A DNA stretch of 64,000 nt from assembly GCF_038433205.1 (NCBI RefSeq), contig NZ_JBCDNA010000003.1, positions 806,001-870,000 of the forward strand. The letters are read 5' to 3'. Below are positions 23,816-32,481 of the stretch, in pieces. This stretch comes from Lutimonas vermicola. GTDB taxonomy: Bacteria > Bacteroidota > Bacteroidia > Flavobacteriales > Flavobacteriaceae. Both the position numbers and the translations under genes were made by a program. How positions within the stretch are numbered: the stretch's first letter is position 1; each line of letters begins with the position of its first letter. The notes under the pieces were generated by a model. The model worked only from the letters and a program-made list of their open reading frames with translations. It made no database searches and was not told the origin of the DNA.

Positions 23816-25257
23816 ATTTGTTTAATTTCAGATTTTTGAGTCCAGATGGTGATACTTAAGAAAATCAGAATGATGGCAGTTGAAATGAAATAATTGCCTC
23901 TAAAATAACTAAATGACACATAACTGCCCGCAATGGTTACCAATAAAGTGAAAAAAATGGGTTTTAAAGGATAAGGAATATGATAATATTTTTTTCCGTA
24001 AAAATAACTCAGCAATGTAATAGAGCAATAAGTGATTAAGGTTGCCCAGGCCGAGGCCATATACCCGATTTTTGGAATAAATACAACGTTAAAACCAATG
24101 GTAACAAGCGCCCCAATAATTGAAAAATACATGCCATAACGGGTTTTATCGGTGAGTTTGAACCATACCGCAAGATTGTAATAAATACCAAGAAACAAAT
24201 TGGCCAACAGAATCACGGGTACAATTTCAAGTGCATTAAAATATTCTGATTTTCCCAATAACAGCAGGGCAAACTGATCTATAAATCCCACGATGATGAT
24301 CATGAACAGGGCACCAAAAACGATAAACCAGTTCAAAATCCTGGCATAGGTTTGCCTTGCATTCTTTTCTTTGGCCTGATTAAAAAAGAAAGGTTCAGCA
24401 CCCATTTTAAACGCCATGATATACAATGACATAAACACACCTAATTTATAACAGGCGGCGTAAATACCCATTTGTTCTTTGCCCAGATATTTGGTAAGCA
24501 GTAATTTGTCGAGGTTCTCATTTGTTACATAGGCCAGGCTGCTCACCATGATGGGTATTCCATAGGCCAGCATCTGGTAGAGTATTTTTTTATCAAATCT
24601 GAATTTGAATTTAAAGACCAATGGGAACAAAAGCAAAAAGGTGACAATGCTGGCGATTAAATTCGAGATGAAAATATAAAGCACTAAAGGATTATTGCTA
24701 AAACCACTGGCAATAAAACCTGGCACATAATTTCCATGGGCCAAAGCATTGGGCACATATAAAAGAAAATACAAATTGAAAATTGCAAAAATGACGACGT
24801 TCAATACTTTGTAAAAAGCAAATTTTATAGGCCGGTTGTTAACCCTGAGATAAGCAAAGGGAATCACCACCAAAGTGTCAAATGTTGTAACCAGAATCAA
24901 AATTTGTAGTGGCAGCGGGCTTGAAAAACCCAGGTAAAAAGCTATAGTTTTACTAAAAACAAAAGCAATGACCATAAAAAGAAGGGTAGTAAAGAGCAAG
25001 CTAAGAAATGCCGTTGAAATTACTTTGCCTTTTTCCTTTTCTTTTGTAAAGAATCTGAAAAATGCAGTTTCCATTCCGTAAGTAAGGAGTGCGTTGAAAT
25101 AAGCCGCATAAACAAAATAGATAGTACTTTCGGCATATTTTTCAGACACTAAGGTATTGGTATGTAATTTCACCAATATGATGTTGATGGCCCTTGGTAA
25201 AACGGCGGCAATCCCGTAAATAATAGTATCCCTGAAAAACCGTTTTAAAGTGCTCAA
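23803..25257 (-). CDS. Polysaccharide biosynthesis flippase (Wzx-like, MOP superfamily)
   Basis: A 484-residue membrane protein with about 12-14 hydrophobic segments along its whole length and the family start LKRFFRDTIIYGIAAVLPRAINI. Wzx-type flippases move undecaprenyl-linked oligosaccharides across the inner membrane. No glycosyltransferases are adjacent, so the substrate is unknown. The ATG at 25308 would add an unusual acidic leader (FIFVDDHSIDST). The TTG at 25257 gives the usual family N-terminus and is preferred, though not certain. The dut gene follows with overlap; such a flippase-dut order is common in flavobacteria. Confidence 0.82.
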   Translation of the reverse strand: MSTLKRFFRDTIIYGIAAVLPRAINIILVKLHTNTLVSEKYAESTIYFVYAAYFNALLTYGMETAFFRFFTKEKEKGKVISTAFLSLLFTTLLFMVIAFVFSKTIAFYLGFSSPLPLQILILVTTFDTLVVIPFAYLRVNNRPIKFAFYKVLNVVIFAIFNLYFLLYVPNALAHGNYVPGFIASGFSNNPLVLYIFISNLIASIVTFLLLFPLVFKFKFRFDKKILYQMLAYGIPIMVSSLAYVTNENLDKLLLTKYLGKEQMGIYAACYKLGVFMSLYIMAFKMGAEPFFFNQAKEKNARQTYARILNWFIVFGALFMIIIVGFIDQFALLLLGKSEYFNALEIVPVILLANLFLGIYYNLAVWFKLTDKTRYGMYFSIIGALVTIGFNVVFIPKIGYMASAWATLITYCSITLLSYFYGKKYYHIPYPLKPIFFTLLVTIAGSYVSFSYFRGNYFISTAIILIFLSITIWTQKSEIKQIWKT

Positions 25258-25340
25258 TGTAGAATCGATTGAATGATCATCAACAAAAATAAAATTTATG
25301 AAATACAAATGGTGAAATATGCCGAAAATCTTTTAACATA

Positions 25341-25373
25341 AAAAAAGCCCTTGCGTGTGCAAGGGCTTTTTTT
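25341..25373. terminator. Strong bidirectional terminator after rpmA
   Basis: AAAGCCCTTGC and GCAAGGGCTTT form a perfect stem with a 4-base loop (gtgt) and A7/T7 flanks. It ends the rplU-rpmA operon on the minus strand. Confidence 0.95.
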
Positions 25374-25390
25374 AATTTTCTAACCAAGAA

Positions 25391-25651
25391 TTAAGCTTCA
25401 ATTGGTTCAATAGATACATATGATCTATTGTCTTTTTTCTTAGTAAATTTTACAATTCCATTTACTTGTGCATGTAAGGTATGGTCTTTACCCATATATA
25501 CATTTTCACCCGGATGATGTTTGGTGCCTCTTTGACGAACTAGAATGTTTCCAGCTAATGCGCCTTGACCACCAAAGATTTTTACTCCTAATCGTTTCGA
25601 TTCTGATTCTCTACCGTTCTTAGAACTACCAACACCTTTTTTATGAGCCAT
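25391..25651 (-). CDS. rpmA: 50S ribosomal protein L27
   Basis: An 86-residue protein of standard length. It starts MAHKKGVGSSKNGRESESKRLGVKIFGGQ, the conserved N-terminal arm that reaches the peptidyl-transferase centre, and continues GNILVRQRGTKHHPGENVYMGKDHTL. There is no cleavable N-terminal extension of the kind found in Firmicutes. It lies 25 bases after rplU, in the universal rplU-rpmA order, and both end at one terminator. Confidence 0.98.
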   Translation of the reverse strand: MAHKKGVGSSKNGRESESKRLGVKIFGGQGALAGNILVRQRGTKHHPGENVYMGKDHTLHAQVNGIVKFTKKKDNRSYVSIEPIEA

Positions 25652-25676
25652 GATCTAATATTTTTACTGGATTAAT

Positions 25677-26198
25677 TTATTTTTTTGGGCTTTCTTCTTT
25701 TTTTGCAGCTGGTTTTTTAGCTGCTGGCTTAGAAGCTGCTTTTGGAGCTGCTTTTTTCGGAGCTGCTTTTTTCGCAGGAGCCTTTGCTTCTTTTGTTGCT
25801 GTTTTTTTCGCAGGAGCTACTTTTTTAGCTGCTACTTTTTCCTCAGCTTTTGATTCTTCAGTTTTCGCAGCGGCTTTTTTGGCCGGAGCTTTAGTTGAAA
25901 TACCTTCTATCTGGATTTCAGAAAGATACTGGCGATGGCCATTTTTCTTTTTAAAACCTTTTCTACGTTTCTTTTTGAAAACGATTACTTTATCACCTTT
26001 AAGATGACCCAGAACTTTTGCAGTTACTACTGCATTTTCTATAACTGGGGCGCCAATAGTAATTTTGCCATCATCAAGTAAAAGAACTTTGTCAAAGGAA
26101 ACTTTCGCTCCTTCTTTCTCTTCCAAGCGATGAACAAAAACCTTTTGGTCTTTAGCAACTTTAAATTGCTGCCCTGCTATCTCTACAATTGCGTACAT
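25677..26198 (-). CDS. rplU: 50S ribosomal protein L21 with long Ala/Lys-rich C-terminal tail
   Basis: A 173-residue protein. Residues 1-105 are canonical L21 (MYAIVEIAGQQFKV ... KVIVFKKKRRKGFKKKNGHRQYLSEIQI), which binds 23S rRNA. After that comes a ~65-residue tail of APAKKAAAK-like repeats, similar to histone-H1-like or AlgP-type tails and seen in other flavobacterial L21 proteins. The longest frame begins at 26333, but the L21 N-terminus starts at the ATG at 26198, which is the true start. The tail may bind RNA or DNA nonspecifically; its role is not known. First gene of the rplU-rpmA operon. Confidence 0.95.
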   Translation of the reverse strand: MYAIVEIAGQQFKVAKDQKVFVHRLEEKEGAKVSFDKVLLLDDGKITIGAPVIENAVVTAKVLGHLKGDKVIVFKKKRRKGFKKKNGHRQYLSEIQIEGISTKAPAKKAAAKTEESKAEEKVAAKKVAPAKKTATKEAKAPAKKAAPKKAAPKAASKPAAKKPAAKKEESPKK

Positions 26199-26340
26199 GG
26201 ATTTATGTTTTTGCTTTAAATAAAAATTATTGCCCATTCCATTTAGGCGGGTGCAAATATACATCTTTTTATTAAATGGTAAAAACTTTTTAAAGGCATT
26301 ATTTCCATAAGAATCTGGTTCACACATATGCACGGACCGT

Positions 26341-27210
26341 TCATTTTCCTTTATTGGTTAGATATACCCCGAGAAGTATTAATGTACCTGCTAAAAATTG
26401 ACCAAAGTAGAGTCTTTCACCATCTATTACTCCCCAAAACAGGGCAACGATTGGAATAAGATAGGTTACCGAACTTGAAAATATTGGGGATGTCATTTGG
26501 ATCAGCTTATTAAACAAGGTTTTTGCCATGGCTGTTCCGAAAACCGACAATAGTAAAAGGTAAAGCAAGGAAGGTTTAGCTTTCTCAATGTAGACTAGTT
26601 CAAAAAAGCCGGTCCACCAAAGTACGATCAAAGCAGGGATAAATATAACAACGAAGTTTCCGGTAACAATCGTGAGCGCATTCAGGTCATTGAGATGCTT
26701 TTTAAGGATATTCACGTTAAAAGCATAACCAATGGAGGCAAAAACGATTAATACAGCATAAGAATAGTTTTGATCAGGGTTTAGTTCTGCCCCTTTTAAA
26801 ATAAGGACCAAAGCCCCTATCAATCCAATGATCACCCCTGTAAGTTGCTTTCTTAAAAAACTAAAACCAAAAAAAAGCGCTCCGACGAGCAAGGTATTAA
26901 GCGGTGTGAGTGAATTAAGAATGGATACAACAGAACTATCAATTTTTTGAACCGCAAAAGCAAACATAAATGCGGGGAAAAATGATCCGATAAAAGCAGT
27001 TATGACAATGTAGTACCATTGCTTTTTATTAACTTTAGTAATATTTTTAAATCCGATGGCAAAAAGCGTAAGAGCAGTAAAAATAATTCTAAGGGATCCG
27101 ACTTGAACAGGGCTTAAATATATCAGAGCTTTTTTCATCAAAATGAATGAACTGCCCCAAATAAATGCCAGCAGAATCAGTATAAACCATCTTGATTGTT
27201 TGTTATTCAT
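26341..27210 (-). CDS. EamA/DMT-family transporter
   Basis: A 289-residue membrane protein with ten hydrophobic segments in two EamA repeats. The first contains LLAFIWGSSFILMKKALIYLSPVQVGSLRII and the second starts around SYAVLIVFASIGYAFNV. It belongs to the drug/metabolite transporter superfamily (RhaT/YdcZ type). The substrate is not predictable; many members export amino acids or metabolites. It is a single gene, divergent from the HMA lipoprotein gene with 67 bases between their starts. Confidence 0.9.
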   Translation of the reverse strand: MNNKQSRWFILILLAFIWGSSFILMKKALIYLSPVQVGSLRIIFTALTLFAIGFKNITKVNKKQWYYIVITAFIGSFFPAFMFAFAVQKIDSSVVSILNSLTPLNTLLVGALFFGFSFLRKQLTGVIIGLIGALVLILKGAELNPDQNYSYAVLIVFASIGYAFNVNILKKHLNDLNALTIVTGNFVVIFIPALIVLWWTGFFELVYIEKAKPSLLYLLLLSVFGTAMAKTLFNKLIQMTSPIFSSSVTYLIPIVALFWGVIDGERLYFGQFLAGTLILLGVYLTNKGK

Positions 27211-27244
27211 GGTTTAAGGTGGCTTGGGTAATCAATATAATGCT

Positions 27245-27252
27245 TATTTTTG
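27245..27252 (+). promoter_or_regulatory. -7 promoter box (TATTTTTG) of the HMA lipoprotein gene
   Basis: Matches TAnnTTTG and lies 25 bases before the GTG at 27278. The in-frame ATG at 27224 would lie upstream of this promoter, which argues for the GTG start. Confidence 0.55.
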
Positions 27253-27277
27253 TTCAAATATTATAAATATTGAAGAG

Positions 27278-27670
27278 GTGAAAGTACTCATTAAAATTTT
27301 TCCGATAGTGATGTTAGTGTTGTTTTTTATTTCTTGTGAATCAAGAAAGGAAACAAAACAAGAAGTAAAAGAAGCTTTTGAAACAACTGCCGTTGCTCAA
27401 AACATACGACAGGTAAAAGTTGATATCAAAGGCATGACCTGCGAAATTGGATGTGCCCGATTGATTCAGTCAAAATTATATAAAGCTGACGGTGTTACTT
27501 TTGCTAAAATTTCATTTGAAGATAGCTCGGGCATTATAAGTTTTGATCAGAACAGAATAAATGAAGATAGGATTAAGGCTGTTATTGAGAATACAGCCGG
27601 AGGAGATATTTACTCGGTAGCCTCTATTGAGGAAATCGATGTTGTTCCTCAGAGTGACGAAATACAATAA
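27278..27670 (+). CDS. Heavy-metal-associated (HMA) domain lipoprotein
   Basis: A 130-residue protein. Its N-terminus has a lipoprotein signal with lipobox LFFISCES, so it should be anchored in the envelope by the Cys. The C-terminal ~70 residues are an HMA domain: QVKVDIKGMTCEIGCARLIQ ... VTFAKISFEDSSGIISFD. The metal-binding loop is CEIGC, with three residues between the cysteines instead of the classical CxxC, which is usual in Bacteroidota members. It may bind copper or another soft metal, or use the fold for another purpose. GTG at 27278 is chosen as start because it sits directly before the signal peptide and behind a -7 box. Confidence 0.82.
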   Translation: MKVLIKIFPIVMLVLFFISCESRKETKQEVKEAFETTAVAQNIRQVKVDIKGMTCEIGCARLIQSKLYKADGVTFAKISFEDSSGIISFDQNRINEDRIKAVIENTAGGDIYSVASIEEIDVVPQSDEIQ

Positions 27671-27830
27671 CTTATGCATTTTGAGAATGAAATATTAGAA
27701 ATTTGCGAATTATACTTAACCCTAAAGCTATTGGTGGATTAATGGTTGAAGCTTCTGTTGGAGGACAGAGTTTTAAATACAAGCCTGGAATTAATTGAGA
27801 ATTTCCGGTTTAAGTATGAATCTTTTTTTG

Positions 27831-27859
27831 AAAGGGACTCTTCGAGCTCCTTTTTTTTA
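27831..27859 (+). terminator. Terminator-like hairpin
   Basis: AAGGGACTC and GAGCTCCTT form an imperfect stem around TTC, followed by a T8 run. It lies in the 281-base gap between the HMA and TonB-like lipoprotein genes. That gap otherwise holds only a short protein-like fragment (about 27690-27798) without a start codon, possibly a remnant. Confidence 0.65.
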
Positions 27860-27951
27860 TGGATGATATCCTTTATTAAGGGTTTCTAAAATTGTTTTTT
27901 AACCCAGAAAGTATTTATTTTGTTTATAACATTAACCAAATCTTATTTAAA

Positions 27952-28497
27952 ATGAAAATTGTAAAATTATTTTTCGTATTTGCTGTAGTGAGTATGATTA
28001 CTTTTTCTTGTAAGGAATCAAAAAAAGAAGAAGTTCAGGATGATGCATCGGTTGAAATGACCGAAGAAGGATCAGAAGCTGCTGGAAGTGTTGAAGCTGA
28101 ATCAAAGGGTCTTGAACCTTTGGCTGTTCCTGAAGGTGTAATTGCTGAAGAGCTGGCCGATACTCCAGTTGTTTATCCTGGATGTGAAGGATCTTCTGAA
28201 GAAATCAGGGCTTGCAATAGGGAGAGTTTTATTAGTTTTTTGAAAAATGAATTTGATAAAGAGCTTGCAAAGGAAGCAAACCTAAAAACCGGGGATTATG
28301 AAATACGAAGTGTCGTTCATGTTGACAAGACCGGTAAGGTTTCTACATTGAGAATCACGGCCCCAAATAAGGCCTTAGAGACCGAAATGGAAAGAGTAAT
28401 GGCAAAAGTTCCTCAGGTGGTGCCTGCCACTGAAGCCGGTGAAGCTATTGGAGTTACTTTTATGGTTCCGGTAAAATTTCAAGTTGAAAAATTGTAG
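27952..28497 (+). CDS. Lipoprotein with TonB C-terminal-like domain
   Basis: A 181-residue protein with a lipoprotein signal (MKIVKLFFVFAVVSMITFSCKES) and an acidic linker. The C-terminal ~110 residues have the pattern VVYPGCEG...EIRACNRESFISFLKNEFD...YEIRSVVHVDKTGKVSTLRI..., which resembles the C-terminal domain found in many Bacteroidota TonB-like proteins. It lacks the TonB transmembrane anchor and is probably tethered to a membrane by its lipid. Its role in energy transduction is unproven. An ATG at 27892 is in frame but precedes the signal peptide by 20 unlikely residues; the ATG at 27952 is preferred. A strong terminator follows. Confidence 0.78.
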   Translation: MKIVKLFFVFAVVSMITFSCKESKKEEVQDDASVEMTEEGSEAAGSVEAESKGLEPLAVPEGVIAEELADTPVVYPGCEGSSEEIRACNRESFISFLKNEFDKELAKEANLKTGDYEIRSVVHVDKTGKVSTLRITAPNKALETEMERVMAKVPQVVPATEAGEAIGVTFMVPVKFQVEKL

Positions 28498-28518
28498 AAC
28501 GGATCTTATTCTTATCAA

Positions 28519-28546
28519 AAAAACCTGAATTCGTTCAGGTTTTTTG
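28519..28546 (+). terminator. Terminator after the TonB-like lipoprotein gene
   Basis: AAAAACCTGAA and TTCAGGTTTTT form an 11-bp perfect stem around a stable TTCG tetraloop, followed by T residues. Confidence 0.93.
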
Positions 28547-28629
28547 TGTTTTAAACTGGGATACTTCAGAATTTCTTCATATTTGTTTCTGTATATTGCG
28601 CGCTAAATATTAACTTAAAATTAACAACT

Positions 28630-28956
28630 ATGAAATTGATCAAAGGAATTTTTGTAATTGCCTTAGTAAGTGCACTTACATTTTCATGTGACCAAACTAA
28701 AAAAGAAGCAACTGATGCTGTGGATGCAGTTGAAAATGCTGCTGACGCTACTGCTGATGCAGTAGAAGACGCTGCTGATGCTACAGCTGATGCAGTTGAA
28801 GGAGCTGCAGAAGATGTACAAAAAACTGTTGACTCTGTAGCAGCAGATGCAGAAAAAGTAATTGATTCTGCAAAAGCAATGGCTACTGCTGTAAAAAAGT
28901 GTGAAGGTAAATGTGCCAAAGACGGCAAATCATGTGACGGAAGCTGTAAAGCTTAA
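28630..28956 (+). CDS. Small Ala/Asp-repeat lipoprotein with C-terminal Cys cluster
   Basis: A 108-residue protein with a lipoprotein signal (LVSALTFSCDQ) and a mature part built of 11-residue amphipathic repeats (DAVENAADATA-, DAVEDAADATA-, DAVEGAAED-), which should form a long helix or coiled coil. The last 25 residues are Lys/Cys-rich (KCEGKCAKDGKSCDGSCKA, four Cys), possibly binding metal or forming disulfides. Similar small lipoproteins occur in flavobacteria, and no function is known. The gene is monocistronic, between two strong terminators. Confidence 0.8.
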   Translation: MKLIKGIFVIALVSALTFSCDQTKKEATDAVDAVENAADATADAVEDAADATADAVEGAAEDVQKTVDSVAADAEKVIDSAKAMATAVKKCEGKCAKDGKSCDGSCKA

Positions 28957-28978
28957 TACGTCTTCTTCATAAAGTTTT

Positions 28979-29008
28979 AAAAGCTACCCCTGTGGTAGCT
29001 TTTTTTTG
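28979..29008. terminator. Bidirectional terminator, small lipoprotein / heme A synthase
   Basis: AAAAGCTACC (28979-28988) and GGTAGCTTTT (28994-29003), then a T-run. It overlaps the stop codon of the convergent heme A synthase gene. Confidence 0.9.
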
Positions 29009-30066
29009 CTCCAGATTGAAATTTTCTTTCTTAAAGAATAATATAAAAATAAAAGGCTGATAACGTAAAGAATGCCTACTAACTGATGCAACGTCCCATA
29101 TACAAGAGGGATTCCGGTTTTAATCTTCAAAAGGGTCATGATACCCAAAAAAACCTGAAATACCACCAGAAAGTAAGAAACAGTTAACCATTTGATGGCA
29201 CTTGTATGAACCTTATTCCTTTTTTTATGATAGAAATAAACGGTCAGCAGTAATATGATATACGCTAATAACCTGTGAACAAACTGAACAAGAGCCGGTG
29301 CAAAAGCAAAACGATCATAATTTGTTAGATTATGTAATGTCCAGTTATTCTTGTCAAGCAATACCTCCGGAATAAACGCTCCATTCATTGAAGGCCAGCT
29401 TGCATAATATAATCCGGCCCTCATTCCGGCCATCAATCCGGCAAAGATCAATTGTAAAGTTGTGAAAGCCAGCAATATCATGACAAATCTCGTATGTCCC
29501 TTTTTAGGTTTGTTTTCCATGAGATACACATCGGCTATGCATTTGACCATGGCTCCGATGGTCAATACCGCCAACATAAAATGCAAGGTAAGTTTGTAGG
29601 CATTTACCCAGGGTCTGTCAACCAATCCGCTTAATACCATAATCCATCCTGCAGAAGCCGTCAGGGCAGTCAAAAACACAACCAAAGAAAGTCTTTTGAT
29701 CAGAAAAATGTCTATTTGCCTACGAATGACAAAAATGATAAAAGGGATGAGAAAAATAATCCCAAGGGTTCTGACCCAAAGCCGGTGCATATATTCCCAG
29801 AAGTAGATGAATTTGAAATCCCTTAAAGTAAAGTCGGCATTGATCTTGTGGAACTGGGGTGTCTGCTTATAAAGTTCGAAAAGCTCCAGCCATTGTTGCT
29901 TGTTCATGGGAGGGATCACCCCTGTAATAATGTCCCAACTGGTAATTGATAAGCCTGAGCCTGTAAGCCTTGTTATTCCGCCAAGTATTACCTGTCCTAT
30001 AAGCATGACAAGACCAGTAAGAAGCCAGAATCTAATCGTTTTGGTATAGAGATATTTTTTCCTCAA
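28984..30066 (-). CDS. ctaA: Heme A synthase (COX15/CtaA family)
   Basis: A 360-residue inner-membrane protein with eight hydrophobic segments in two four-helix halves. Conserved heme-ligand histidines are visible in WEYMHRLWVRTLG, LTLHFMLAV, VQFVHRLLAYI and GTLHQLVGI. The first loop motif LGGITRLTGSGLSITSWDII is typical of the family. It oxidises heme O to heme A for cytochrome aa3-type oxidases. CtaB and oxidase genes are not in this window. It is encoded downstream of gldD on the same strand with a 23-base gap, but no functional link to gliding is implied. Confidence 0.95.
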   Translation of the reverse strand: MRKKYLYTKTIRFWLLTGLVMLIGQVILGGITRLTGSGLSITSWDIITGVIPPMNKQQWLELFELYKQTPQFHKINADFTLRDFKFIYFWEYMHRLWVRTLGIIFLIPFIIFVIRRQIDIFLIKRLSLVVFLTALTASAGWIMVLSGLVDRPWVNAYKLTLHFMLAVLTIGAMVKCIADVYLMENKPKKGHTRFVMILLAFTTLQLIFAGLMAGMRAGLYYASWPSMNGAFIPEVLLDKNNWTLHNLTNYDRFAFAPALVQFVHRLLAYIILLLTVYFYHKKRNKVHTSAIKWLTVSYFLVVFQVFLGIMTLLKIKTGIPLVYGTLHQLVGILYVISLLFLYYSLRKKISIWSKKKLPQG

Positions 30067-30089
30067 TGTAAATTGTTAATGAATTAGTT

Positions 30090-30659
30090 TTAGTTTTTCC
30101 ATTCCATTGATTCGATCATGCGTATGATGTCGTTCTGCAAATAATTTATGGCAGGCCTGATAGAATCATAATTGGGTTGTACATCAAAATAGACTGCACC
30201 TGTTATAAAATGATGCGTACTGTCAGTCACATGAAACTGAATGGGTGATGCGGCATTACCGGTGACTTCAAAAATTGAGCCATAGACTTTTCTCTCTTTG
30301 TTTGCGTATGGGGTAGAGCTAATACCATCTGCCTTTATCGTATGATTGAAAGTTAATTTTTCAGCTTCCAGAAAAAGCTCTTTTAAATTTTCTTCTACCG
30401 GCCGGTAAGTCATATTGATCGAAGCTTTTAAGTTGTAATAGTCTATGTTTACCCAGCATTTATTGTTGACTTTGACATCAGTAACAATTGATTTATCAAA
30501 GCTATATGGGCAATCAGTGACAATGGTTTCGTATTCCGGGGAAGGATATTCCAGTCTTAACTGGGCCTTTGGCTTGGGCAATGAGTCTTCTTTACATGAA
30601 TTCATCACCGGGATGCAAAGGAAAATCATAAAAACAAGTTTAACTATAGGTATCTTCAT
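30090..30659 (-). CDS. gldD: Gliding motility lipoprotein GldD
   Basis: A 189-residue lipoprotein with signal peptide and lipobox (IPVMNSCKE). The mature part contains RLEYPSPEYETI, CPYSFDKS and the conserved C-terminal segment HHFITGAVYFDVQPNYDSIRPAINYLQNDIIRMIESMEWKN. GldD is required for gliding and type IX secretion in Flavobacterium johnsoniae; its biochemical role is unclear. The gene follows gldE with only two bases between them, the order seen throughout Flavobacteriaceae, so the two are co-transcribed. Confidence 0.95.
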   Translation of the reverse strand: MKIPIVKLVFMIFLCIPVMNSCKEDSLPKPKAQLRLEYPSPEYETIVTDCPYSFDKSIVTDVKVNNKCWVNIDYYNLKASINMTYRPVEENLKELFLEAEKLTFNHTIKADGISSTPYANKERKVYGSIFEVTGNAASPIQFHVTDSTHHFITGAVYFDVQPNYDSIRPAINYLQNDIIRMIESMEWKN

Positions 30660-30661
30660 GG

Positions 30662-31963
30662 TTATTTTTTCTTCATGGGCAGGGTAACTTTGACCTGCTT
30701 GATTCTTTTTTTATCTATGGCTTCAATTGTAAAAGTGTAATTTTTAAAATAAATTTTGTCATTCTTTTTAGGAAACTTACCCGTAATTTCCAAAATGAAT
30801 CCAGCCAGAGTTTCAGCTTCGAGCTTATGCTCTTCAAAAATTACTTCCTGAACTTGAAGGACTTTGTAAAAATCTTTCAGGGTTATTTTGCCTTCAAAAA
30901 CATAGTTGAATTCGTCCAGTTTTGAATAGGAGAGATCATTTTGGTCAAACTCATCGGAGATGTCACCTACGATTTCCTCAATAATGTCCTCAAGGGTAAT
31001 CAGCCCTGAAGTTCCTCCGTATTCATCCACCACGATGGCCATGTGATTTTTCATTTCCTGGAATTCTTTCAGAAGGTCATCCAGTTTTTTGTTTTCAGGC
31101 ACAAAAAATGCTTCTCGGATAATTTTTTTCCACTGAAAGTTTTTCTTGTTTAAATGTGGTATCAGGTCTTTCGTATACAGGATACCAATAATCGTGTCAA
31201 TATTTTCTTTGTAAACAGGAATTCTGGAATGTCCCTTTTTTATGATTTTTTCAGTGATTACATTAAATTCCTCATCTGATGACAAGGCAAAAATATCCAT
31301 TCGAGGGCACATGATCTGAGAGGTGTCTGTGTTTCCAAAATTCACAATGCCCTGTAAAATCTTTTTCTCCTCTTGTGTTGTGGCGCCTTTGGAAGTTAGT
31401 TCCAGGGCCTGGGATAATACTTCCACAGAAAAATCTGATTGCTTTTTACTCAATTTCCTCTCCACGATATTGGTAAGTGCCAATAGGGGTCTGCTCAAAA
31501 AGGATAGCATAGAGTTTAAAAACAACATGGGCTTCGCCATAAAAGCGGCAAAACCATATGGGTTTCTACTGGCATAAATTTTTGGCAAGACTTCACCAAA
31601 CAAAAGGATCAGGAATGTAACAAGAACAATTTCCAAAAGAAATTTAAGGAGCTCAGATGACATGTTGCCGAAGTAATAATCACCTACATAGGTAAACAGG
31701 AGGATAAAAAGGATGTTGATGAAATTATTAGAAATCAGTATGGTCGCCAAAAGCTTTTTAGGGCCTTCAAGCAATTCCTTAACCTGATTGATATTTTTGT
31801 TGTTTTCTTTTTCCAGATCCGCCTTCGAAAGAGAAAAATAGGCTACTTCAGTACCTGATATAACGCCGGAAATTGCTAAAAGAATAACCAATGAGGCAAT
31901 ACCAATGGTCGCTTGCCATCCTAATTCAATAGCCATAAAAAAACTTGCGGGTTCGGGATCCAA
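30662..31963 (-). CDS. gldE: Gliding motility-associated protein GldE (CNNM/CBS/CorC-type)
   Basis: A 433-residue membrane protein. The N-terminal DUF21/CNNM domain has four hydrophobic segments (about residues 15-180; ISGVISGTEVAYFSLSKADLE). Then come two CBS domains (MCPRMDIFALSSDEEFNVI ... HMAIVVDEYGGTSGLITLEDIIEEIVGDISDE) and a C-terminal CorC_HlyC transporter-associated domain. GldE overlaps in function with the gliding apparatus: in F. johnsoniae it can partly restore some gld mutants. Relatives of this fold are linked to Mg/Co ion transport. It is in an operon with gldD and downstream of ssb and mutY, a conserved flavobacterial block. Confidence 0.95.
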   Translation of the reverse strand: MDPEPASFFMAIELGWQATIGIASLVILLAISGVISGTEVAYFSLSKADLEKENNKNINQVKELLEGPKKLLATILISNNFINILFILLFTYVGDYYFGNMSSELLKFLLEIVLVTFLILLFGEVLPKIYASRNPYGFAAFMAKPMLFLNSMLSFLSRPLLALTNIVERKLSKKQSDFSVEVLSQALELTSKGATTQEEKKILQGIVNFGNTDTSQIMCPRMDIFALSSDEEFNVITEKIIKKGHSRIPVYKENIDTIIGILYTKDLIPHLNKKNFQWKKIIREAFFVPENKKLDDLLKEFQEMKNHMAIVVDEYGGTSGLITLEDIIEEIVGDISDEFDQNDLSYSKLDEFNYVFEGKITLKDFYKVLQVQEVIFEEHKLEAETLAGFILEITGKFPKKNDKIYFKNYTFTIEAIDKKRIKQVKVTLPMKKK

Positions 31964-31996
31964 ATAATAATATTTTAATTTATACTAATTTAAAAA

Positions 31997-32434
31997 TTAA
32001 AACGGAAGGTCATCCGCGGCGTCACTCAAAGGAGGTGCACTGGTTGTTTTGTTTTCAATTGGTTCAGTAGTGTTACTTGGAACCGGGTTATTCAGATCTT
32101 TTTTTGTTGTTAAAAAGGTCATATCCAGTGCATGGATTTCAGTAGAGTATCTTTTTACGCCCTCCTGCTCCCATTGACGCGTCTTGATTTTTCCTTCTAT
32201 AAAAACCCGGTCGCCCTTGCTCAAATATTTCTCGCACAATTCAGCCAACTTATTTCTTACCACAACATTATGCCACTCAGTAGTAGTTACTTTTTCTCCG
32301 GTTTGTCTGTTGCTATATGATTCGTTCGTGGCAACGGGAAATCTTCCTATACAATTTCCCCCTTCAAAATAGTGCATTTTAACCTCGTCTCCCAAATGCC
32401 CGATAAGCATTACCTTATTTAATGAATTTGCCAT
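31997..32434 (-). CDS. ssb: Single-stranded DNA-binding protein
   Basis: A 145-residue SSB with an N-terminal OB fold (SLNKVMLIGHLGDEVKMHYF ... TEWHNVVVRNKLAELCEKYLSKGDRVFIEGKIKTRQW), a flexible Pro/Thr-rich linker, and the acidic tip DDLPF that recruits partner proteins. The longest frame begins at 32455, but the family starts MANSLNKV, so the ATG at 32434 is used. A TATCTTTG -7 box on the minus strand (32453-32460) sits at a fitting distance. It may also be expressed together with mutY upstream. Confidence 0.95.
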   Translation of the reverse strand: MANSLNKVMLIGHLGDEVKMHYFEGGNCIGRFPVATNESYSNRQTGEKVTTTEWHNVVVRNKLAELCEKYLSKGDRVFIEGKIKTRQWEQEGVKRYSTEIHALDMTFLTTKKDLNNPVPSNTTEPIENKTTSAPPLSDAADDLPF

Positions 32435-32452
32435 ATATAATTTAATTATAAT

Positions 32453-32460
32453 CAAAGATA
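32453..32460 (-). promoter_or_regulatory. -7 promoter box of ssb (TATCTTTG)
   Basis: On the minus strand TATCTTTG fits TAnnTTTG and lies about 19 bases before the ssb ATG at 32434. It suggests that ssb-gldE-gldD can be read independently of mutY. Confidence 0.5.
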
Positions 32461-32481
32461 GAACAAATTGAAATGCAGGGC

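Noticed and set aside
27690..27798. Short protein-like fragment ending in GGLMVEASVGGQSFKYKPGIN
   Set aside because: It has no start codon in a sensible place and covers fewer than 40 codons. It may be a remnant, but the support is too weak for a gene call.
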